Assembly (NCBI GenBank): GCA_905160935.1
Contig: CAJHZI010000537.1
Location: 909,501-973,500 of the forward strand
Origin: Enchytraeus crypticus
Taxonomy: Eukaryota > Annelida > Clitellata > Enchytraeida > Enchytraeidae
Direction: 5' to 3'
DNA: 64,000 nt
Positions 59,701-64,000 of this stretch are shown here, piece after piece; the first letter of the stretch is position 1; every line of letters begins with the position of its first letter. The notes beneath the pieces are model-generated. The model was given only the letters and a program-made list of their open reading frames with translations. It did not search any database and was not told where the DNA came from. The position numbers and the translations under genes were made by a program.

Positions 59701-62368
59701 TATCCTCTTTAACCTCTATACAACACCCCTAAGCACTCTAATCTCTTCTCATTCTCTTGATCATGAACTATATGCTGATGACACTCAAATGTACACTTGT
59801 TTCACCCCTAACTCCTATTCTACTGCCGAAACTCTCCTGCAACAAAGTTTTCAGTCTATATCCTCTTGGATGTCTGCTAATTTCTTGGCACTTAATCCAT
59901 CTAAGACTGAATTCTTGTTGGTCGGGACACCTCAACAGCTTCTGAAGCTGAATGGGAAAACTCTTTCGTTATCTTCGGGTATTAAAATATCACCTGTTTC
60001 TTCTGTGAGAAATCTCGGTGTTATCCTTGATAAACACCTAACCTTCCACGAACACATAACTAAAACTTCACAAGCATGTTTCTTCCATATCCGTGATCTT
60101 CGTCGAATACGTCCATATTTGTCACGTGAGACAGCTGCTACAATTGGTGCTGCTCTTGTGCAATCGAAGTTGGACTACTGCAATTCCCTGTTTTTAAATC
60201 TCCCTGGCTGTGAGATTGATCGGTTGCAGTTTGTTCAGAATTCTCTTGCGCGAGCAATTTTTTGTAGTTCCAAGTACTCACATGTTACGCCTATTTTGAA
60301 ATATTTGCACTGGCTAAAGATTAAAGAGCGTATCATTTACAAAACAGTTAACCTATAAGTCCATCACCATCCCTGGACAAACTTGTATGTCTCACATGAT
60401 TAAAGTGATATAGCCTGCTATTACTCGGTCTTCTAAGTTAATTACTCTTGTAAGACCTAGCTTACCTTCACGCTTTAAGCTATCTAATCGTTCTTTCCAG
60501 CATGCTGCACCTCAGATCTGGAATTCTCTTCCATCCAATCTTCGTAAATCTTCATTTGAATCACATCAGTCTTTGCTTTCCTATGAGCAGTTCCATAAGC
60601 AGTTGAAGACCTATCTTTTCCATCTCTCTTTTCCATCCAGTGTCCATGAGCAGTGACCTGCGCCTAAACCACCTTTCTTTAACTCCCTTTACTTTGGATT
60701 GAATTTCTGAATTTTGGAATTTGCACCGTTTTTGAATTTGCACCGTTTTTGGACCTTCTTTTTTTGCTCGCCGGCTTGATTTTGTCTCAATAGTGCTCGA
60801 TGTTGTTATTGATGACTGTAGCACTCTAATTGTTGTTATTGTTAATTATTGTTAAGCTGTGGGTAATGTCTGAACAACATAATATACAACACATGGGGGT
60901 TTAACAATCGTTGCATTCAGCTGTGGGTAATGTCTGAACAACATAATATACAACATATGTGGGGTTAACAATCGTTGCATTTAACTGTGGGTAATGTCTG
61001 AACAACATAATATACAATACATGAGGGTTTAACCACCATTGCATTTAACTGTGAATCTGTTGATAGTAAATACTCATTAGTCTACCTTACCAAGATATTA
61101 ATATTTCATTTCCTTCCACCAAATTTTAAGCTAAATTGAAATTTGAAAAATCACGTTTTCAAGCACATTTAACTCGTAAGCATATACGAACGCTGAGCAG
61201 TAAGGCTTCTTGTCAAATCCCTTGTAGTTCTTCATGTTCAGAGACATTCCGCACTCCCAACACTTGAAGCACAGCTTGTGCCATGACTGAAGCACATACC
61301 AAGCACAAAATAGCACAGCATGTGCCATGACTGAAGCACATATCAAGCACAAAATAGCACAGCATGTGCCATGACTGAAGCACATATCAAGCATAAAATA
61401 ATACAGTATGTGCCATGACAGAAGCACATATCAAGCATGAAATAACACAGTGCGCCATGACTACAGCACAAAACTAGCACAAAGCAAGCACAGAATTCAT
61501 GTTTATTTCATAATTTATCAGTGTATATTAGCATTTTTATTGAAAAAGGACCTGCAATAGTCGCACACTTTATAATTTTCCATTAAATTACTTTATTCAA
61601 TTTATGATAATTAATTATTTAGCATTATTTTAACTTGATATCGCAAATAAAATTGTAATTGATAAAATTAAAAACTTTTACCATTAATATTAATTTTACA
61701 ATGCAGGTGAATATGCCATTAATCAAAAAATTGCAATATCCTCGTCTATATTTAAGATATTTATCATATCGTTCAAACTCCATTACCTTACCATAATCGC
61801 TCAGTCAGGAAATAAAACAAATCTCATGCGATATGATTACATTGGTCAAACAAAAGTTCAAAAACATAAAAGAAAAATATTTGGAAAAGCCCTTAGTGAT
61901 ACGGTATGCATGCTTCTTATAAGGTCTCTGACATAGTAGCACTGATAATAATATATTTGTTTATTACATGAAATCTGACATACTGCAGAAAACGTACATA
62001 CAAACATGGAACAAACAGCGAAATAATAGAAAGTTCAATAAAACCATATAGTCCACTATATAAAGTCATTATATAAGTTTCATAACGGTCAATATATAAT
62101 ATTCTAATGAGAAAATATTATCCATGAAAGAAATGCATTTCAATTGTAATTAAAATGGATAAGCCCTCCCACTGAGCTTGATGTTAAACTATACTAAATC
62201 TTAGTTTATTTCAAAACAATCTAAACAACAGCAGATAGGAATCATACAAAAATAATTACATTATACGAGTAGAACGATATGACATAAACAGTCGCCTACC
62301 TTATCCAGACACTTAAGCTCTTCTGTTGGATAAACCGGCTTTTCACATTTAGCACAAATCTTAGACAT
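50494..62368 (-). CDS. LASP: LASP2-like LIM / nebulin-repeat / SH3 protein, nine exons
   Basis: Actin-binding adaptor of focal adhesions, Z-discs and cell edges. The LIM domain and SH3 recruit partners such as zyxin and palladin, and the nebulin repeats bind F-actin. Exons on minus: 62368-62300, 61286-61192, 57257-57173, 56050-55946, 54522-54348, 53573-53490, 52307-52173, 51440-51217, 50679-50494. All introns are GT/AG with consistent phases, 1158 coding bases, 385 residues. Domains in order: LIM (residues ~5-55), then [20 protein letters not shown], three nebulin repeats each with S-x-x-x-Y ([30 protein letters not shown]), a Ser-rich linker, a Gln-rich linker, and SH3 (~325-385). Three repeats with the VVDDPES linker match LASP2/LIM-nebulette rather than LASP1, which has two. 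It converges on the DLGAP gene. Confidence 0.95.
50600..50940 (-). repeat. LASP: Copies of LASP SH3 exon 5' edge
   Basis: Besides the true edge (50600-50690), copies at 50741-50825 and 50848-50930 repeat acceptor, coding start ([19 protein letters not shown]) and TTGA tract. They stop just after the codons for D-E-V-G. 90-97% alike by eye. Confidence 0.97.
51095..51175 (-). mobile_element. Family-D LINE tail
   Basis: AAT run, aaggtttaacgtctgttttc, tcatacaaggatgatgtcag, agacgtccc: reverse complement of the D module. Confidence 0.85.
51217..51440 (-). CDS. LASP: LASP exon 8: Gln-rich linker
   Basis: Codes Y-Q-L-Y-L-E-K followed by ~60 residues dominated by glutamine with L/E/R ([20 protein letters not shown]), ending RSPTHQ. 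Possibly coiled. CAA/CAG mixing suggests an expandable repeat. Donor cag|gtaggt. Confidence 0.93.
51680..51870. repeat. Dispersed repeat and GA tract in LASP intron 7
   Basis: ggctgcataaggtatggatg, gatagggccttcgtgaagag, attaacttgttgatctatgg: inverse of 48800-48895. Followed by a cacctgccacttgccag motif and a GA run (51826-51865). Confidence 0.75.
52173..52307 (-). CDS. LASP: LASP exon 7: linker
   Basis: 135 bases, phase 1 to 1: [53 protein letters not shown] resembles the linker of invertebrate Lasp. Acceptor ttgcacag, donor cagt|gtacga. Also a multiple of three. Confidence 0.83.
52370..52575. repeat. 44- to 59-bp repeat in LASP intron 6
   Basis: Four to five units of ctaattagcttcaattaact, accagtgagcagttaacact. 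Confidence 0.95.
52796..52832. promoter_or_regulatory. Paired CCAAT boxes, 32 bp apart
   Basis: agccaatcacag (CCAAT at 52796) and gaccaatcagc (CCAAT at 52828), both CCAATCA. NF-Y-type sites at ~32-bp spacing occur in many TATA-less promoters. This is inside LASP intron 6; an internal promoter is only a guess. Confidence 0.3.
53490..53573 (-). CDS. LASP: LASP exon 6: Ser-rich linker
   Basis: 84 bases, phase 1 to 1: [28 protein letters not shown]. Low complexity; supported by phase, GT/AG sites (ctcacag, aaag|gtaatt) and position. Likely skippable, as it is a multiple of three. Confidence 0.85.
53815..53875. repeat. Dispersed tggacctgccagtaggcag block
   Basis: gcgttatataccatggacct, gccagtaggcagtacacta, agagaga. 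Same block as 20725-20770 and 45795-45825; each is followed by a different simple repeat. Rest of the intron 53574-54347 is unassigned AT-rich sequence. Confidence 0.6.
54348..54522 (-). CDS. LASP: LASP exon 5: nebulin repeats 2-3
   Basis: Codes [58 protein letters not shown]. Matches the LASP2 third-repeat linker (VVDDP...AAYKG...EMDRR). Acceptor gatggcag beside (TTGA)n; donor cagg|gtttgt. Confidence 0.95.
54860..55110 (+). mobile_element. Family-C repeat
   Basis: CATCATCATC run, ccttgaatcccagtttaacc, agggtcgggatacaaataga, tgtctcaaatcctctctgtc, ttttgtagcaatttctggag, cctaggcgctcatcaaac, agtcgcctactacgacacgt, ccagtcaccgg. Confidence 0.85.
55946..56050 (-). CDS. LASP: LASP exon 4: nebulin repeat 1
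   Basis: Exactly 105 bases, 35 codons, phase 0 both sides: [35 protein letters not shown]. One exon equals one nebulin-repeat period, as in nebulin genes. Acceptor accacag, donor atg|gtagag. Confidence 0.95.
56270..56400 (-). mobile_element. Diverged family-B SINE
   Basis: agtcctgtgaatgtccaaga, ttttactctctgatcaactc. Matches the B middle region weakly; similar remnant at 63430-63530. Confidence 0.5.
56698..56995 (+). mobile_element. Family-C repeat, longest copy
   Basis: CAT run, gaatcccagttaaactaggg, tcgggatacgaatagactgt, ccaatcccctatttgagact, gtagcaatttctagagccta, ggcgctcaccaaccgaattc, gacacatgcagtcaccggtt. A family-D tail fragment follows at 57095-57150. Confidence 0.85.
57173..57257 (-). 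CDS. LASP: LASP exon 3: linker to nebulin repeats
   Basis: Codes [20 protein letters not shown] then QASKNQSQ, aligning with [20 protein letters not shown]. Its acceptor edge is repeated upstream, on both sides of a LINE insertion. Confidence 0.93.
57712..59034 (+). pseudogene. LINE endonuclease region
   Basis: 440-residue open frame: [67 protein letters not shown] and SDHFPVVF. These are the APE-type endonuclease motifs of non-LTR elements (N, E, Y, D-x-N, T, SDH). The frame breaks at the end, and a spacer domain ([10 protein letters not shown]) continues in another frame to ~59185. Confidence 0.9.
59246..60358 (+). pseudogene. LINE reverse transcriptase region
   Basis: 370-residue open frame with [59 protein letters not shown] and [13 protein letters not shown]. 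The A-F-D-T-I-D-H and Y-A-D-D-T-Q catalytic motifs are intact and typical of the L2 clade. A one-base shift after R-I-I-Y-K separates it from the last ~95 residues (ending at ~60656). Confidence 0.93.
60855..61065 (-). repeat. LASP: Copies of LASP exon 3 acceptor edge beyond the LINE
   Basis: Three ~65-bp units of ttgcattcagctgtgggtaa, tgtctgaacaacataatata. They repeat the true edge at 57230-57285 (acceptor gttcag, coding start H-Y-P-Q-L-N-A). A further half unit at 57295-57314 lies on the other side of the LINE. Confidence 0.95.
61192..61286 (-). CDS. LASP: LASP exon 2: rest of LIM domain
   Basis: Codes [17 protein letters not shown] then [15 protein letters not shown]. The W-H-K, F-x-C-x-x-C and Y-C ligands complete the LIM fold. 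Acceptor gtgcttcag is the innermost of an array of copies. Donor agc|gttcgt. Confidence 0.95.
61262..61475 (-). repeat. LASP: Copies of LASP exon 2 acceptor edge
   Basis: Four ~55-bp units of gtgccatgactgaagcacat, atcaagcacaaaatagcaca. On the minus strand each reads tgcttcag|tcatggcaca, the exon 2 acceptor and its first ten bases (S-W-H). Confidence 0.95.
61480..62290. other. LASP intron 1
   Basis: AT-rich, nothing recognised except a possible tgagcttgatgttaaac family-F-like end at ~62175. Confidence 0.5.
62300..62368 (-). CDS. LASP: LASP exon 1: start and first LIM zinc finger
   Basis: Codes [23 protein letters not shown], with C-x-x-C and C of zinc finger 1, as in [20 protein letters not shown]. 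Donor aag|gtaggc. The ATG is the first in frame; a possible 5' UTR acceptor ttttgtag lies ~50 bases upstream. Confidence 0.95.
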
Positions 62369-63580
62369 CTCGAAGAATGAATGCTAAATAATTTTCAGCA
62401 GCCTTTGTTATACTACAAAATAACAAGTAAGATATAAAAAAACATTCAGTGTAATGAGACATTTATTGCTATAGTACATTAAAATATTATAATCTTAGGG
62501 TAGTCTTATTGAAGGCAAAGGCCTTATTGAAGGCAAAGTATAGTATGTACCTTGTTAACTTAACATACACAATATCACCGGTTCGGTGTACCGCTTTACA
62601 AAAGATATACATTCGGTGTCAAATAGGCCTGTTCTCAATGACAAAATTTTGATAATTTTTTCATGCTAGAAATTTATTATTAAACAGATTATATTTCGTT
62701 GACTAACCAAAATACCGTCTAGATGTAAAACCAATAAGGAATTGAATTCTTTTCACCTATGCCTAATTTAACAGTAATAGTGCATGTTATATGGCAATGT
62801 GTCTGGATTTAGAATGCAGGGCACCCCCCGCTGATTTAAATGATGCTAAATGCATAGTCACTCTAGACGAAATATAAAAGCAGAAATATAAAGAGATTTC
62901 AACATTACAATATCAAAACAACTATTTCATACCGAATGTAGGAAAATTAGGCACAACGTTAGGCGTAAATATTTAATAAGAGATGCCAAGATTCAGCAGC
63001 TGCAAAATGTAAACAATAATGGAGGAAATTTTCTTCTTCTTTCTTTGACGATAAAACGTTATAAACTTAAATTTAAATTATACTGATTCGGAAAGTCAAG
63101 AAATGTCATTTTGTAACTTACTAACACCTGTCTAGTGGCAGATTTGCATTTCACAAATCAACTTTAAAATATGTCAAGAAATATTGTAACACCTAATACA
63201 TTATATGTGCACACAATTACATATACAATTACTTATTAATTATTAATTATGTATAAAGCTTTAAGTTAAAAGATAAACAAGCTGTTACATATAATTATAT
63301 CGAATGATCATCTCTTACGATATCTATCATTTTATTGATAGATATGACAAATTATTTTTTCTATATTTGTGTTCTCAATACTAAGAGGTTATAACCACTT
63401 AATTAATTAGAGTAACCACGAATTGTCAATGTTAGTTTGCAGTTCCTTTCTGAATGGATAAGATTTCACTCTCTGGTCAGCTCTATCTAAAATTGATTCC
63501 AGGATCTCAGAATCGATAAGCAGCTATAGACTGGCAGCCATTTAAAATGTCAAGACTTAAACTAATGCACATATTCACAC
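62369..63580. other. Upstream of LASP start
   Basis: AT-rich. Would hold the LASP 5' UTR and perhaps promoter. I see no TATA or initiator context that I would defend. Confidence 0.4.
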
Positions 63581-63589
63581 CGATTAAGT

Positions 63590-63730
63590 TGGACTTTAAA
63601 AAAATAGATTTTGGAATTATCACCGTTTTTGGACCTTCTTTTTGCTCACCTGATTGATTTTGTGTCAATAGTGCTCGATGTTGTCACTGAAGACATTGTT
63701 GACTGTAGCACTTAATTGCTGCTACGTTAT
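63590..63730 (+). mobile_element. LINE E 3' end
   Basis: agattttggaattatcaccg, tttttggaccttctttttgc, cacctgattgattttgtgtc, aatagtgctcgatgttgtca, gactgtagcact. 5' truncated. Confidence 0.8.
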
Positions 63731-64000
63731 GTTATGATCGCATCATAGAATGTAGAAATATTTGATATCTTTGGATCTAACTAGTCTAAAAATCTAATTT
63801 AAAAATTTTTAATTTGTATAATTTAAATAGTATTGATCGAAATATGTGTTCTAAATAAATCACAAATAATTTACGATTGTAAAGCGGAATCCAGGACTTC
63901 CACTGCAGCGAAGGGGAATCGATTAAAAATTTGTCTAAATATTGTTTGCTATTGGAGAAGAAGAATAATTTTAATAACTTGAAAAATTCGTAATTTTGTT

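Larger units (their letters stand above)
57315..60854 (+). mobile_element. L2-like LINE inserted in LASP intron 2
   Basis: About 3.5 kb, antisense to LASP. A 5' region to 57711, then endonuclease coding (57712-59034), reverse transcriptase (59246-60358), the C-terminal W-N-S-L-P region to ~60656, and a 3' UTR with the gcaccgtttttggaccttct block and TTGTTATT tail. The host sequence is the LASP exon 3 acceptor array, and AGCTGT at both ends looks like a short target-site duplication. Shifts near 59030, ~59190 and ~60340 interrupt the frame, so this copy is not active. 5'-truncated relatives lie at 26450, 35500 and 63590. Confidence 0.85.

Overview
The window is animal (metazoan) nuclear DNA. 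It holds three intron-rich protein genes, each with conserved GT/AG introns and frame-compatible exon phases, in an AT-rich background crowded with microsatellites, minisatellites, tRNA- and 5S-derived SINEs and LINE 3' ends. The gene structures (SIK3-like kinase with a KA1-like tail, DLGAP/GKAP protein, LASP2-like LIM-nebulin-SH3 protein) and the repeat style suggest an invertebrate, possibly a lophotrochozoan such as a mollusc; the species cannot be named from the sequence.

Layout. (1) 361-15658, plus strand: a salt-inducible kinase of the SIK3/QSK type, 5' partial. It contains the end of the N-lobe, the catalytic and activation loops, the UBA domain, four RxxS/T-type 14-3-3 sites, a Gln/Ala-rich tail and a C-terminal block that reads like a KA1 domain. 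The leftmost ~1.35 kb looks like unpolished sequence, because two kinase exons there carry many single-base indels. (2) 15.7-29.3 kb: intergenic, with SINE copies, a ~1.44 kb hAT-like DNA transposon with perfect 8-bp target-site duplications, and LINE tails. (3) 29301-39460, plus strand: a DLGAP (SAPAP/GKAP) scaffold gene in six exons, with a 2-kb Asn/Ser-rich exon and the C-terminal GKAP domain. (4) 39.5-50.5 kb: intergenic repeats. (5) 50494-62368, minus strand: a nine-exon LASP2-like gene (LIM, three nebulin repeats, Gln-rich linker, SH3; 385 residues). An L2-like LINE is inserted in its second intron. DLGAP and LASP converge tail to tail.

The most unusual signal is not a gene. At about a dozen exon edges in all three genes, a short block made of the exon edge, its splice site and adjacent intron has been amplified in tandem, from 3 to about 43 copies. 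Examples are a 30-bp minisatellite grown from a donor site (8841-10170), eleven donor copies (12040-12775), three copies of the SH3 exon start (50600-50920), an acceptor array split by the LINE, and even the stop-codon end of the kinase gene copied into its 3' UTR. Second, about ten acceptors lie just downstream of (TTGA)n tracts. Each unit of these contains TTGAT, a match to the yTnAy branch-point consensus, and at two DLGAP acceptors the tract is visibly the 3' tail of a retroelement. Third, several repeat families with different bodies share a 3' module ending in GACGTTAA, with an inverted-repeat stem whose arms covary between families (CGTCC/GGACG versus CGTCA/TGACG). This suggests a common reverse-transcriptase recognition end.

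The three genes have no obvious shared pathway beyond signalling and cytoskeletal or synaptic scaffolding. No operon, CRISPR or bacterial feature is present, and I recognised no retrovirus-like or capsid-bearing element.
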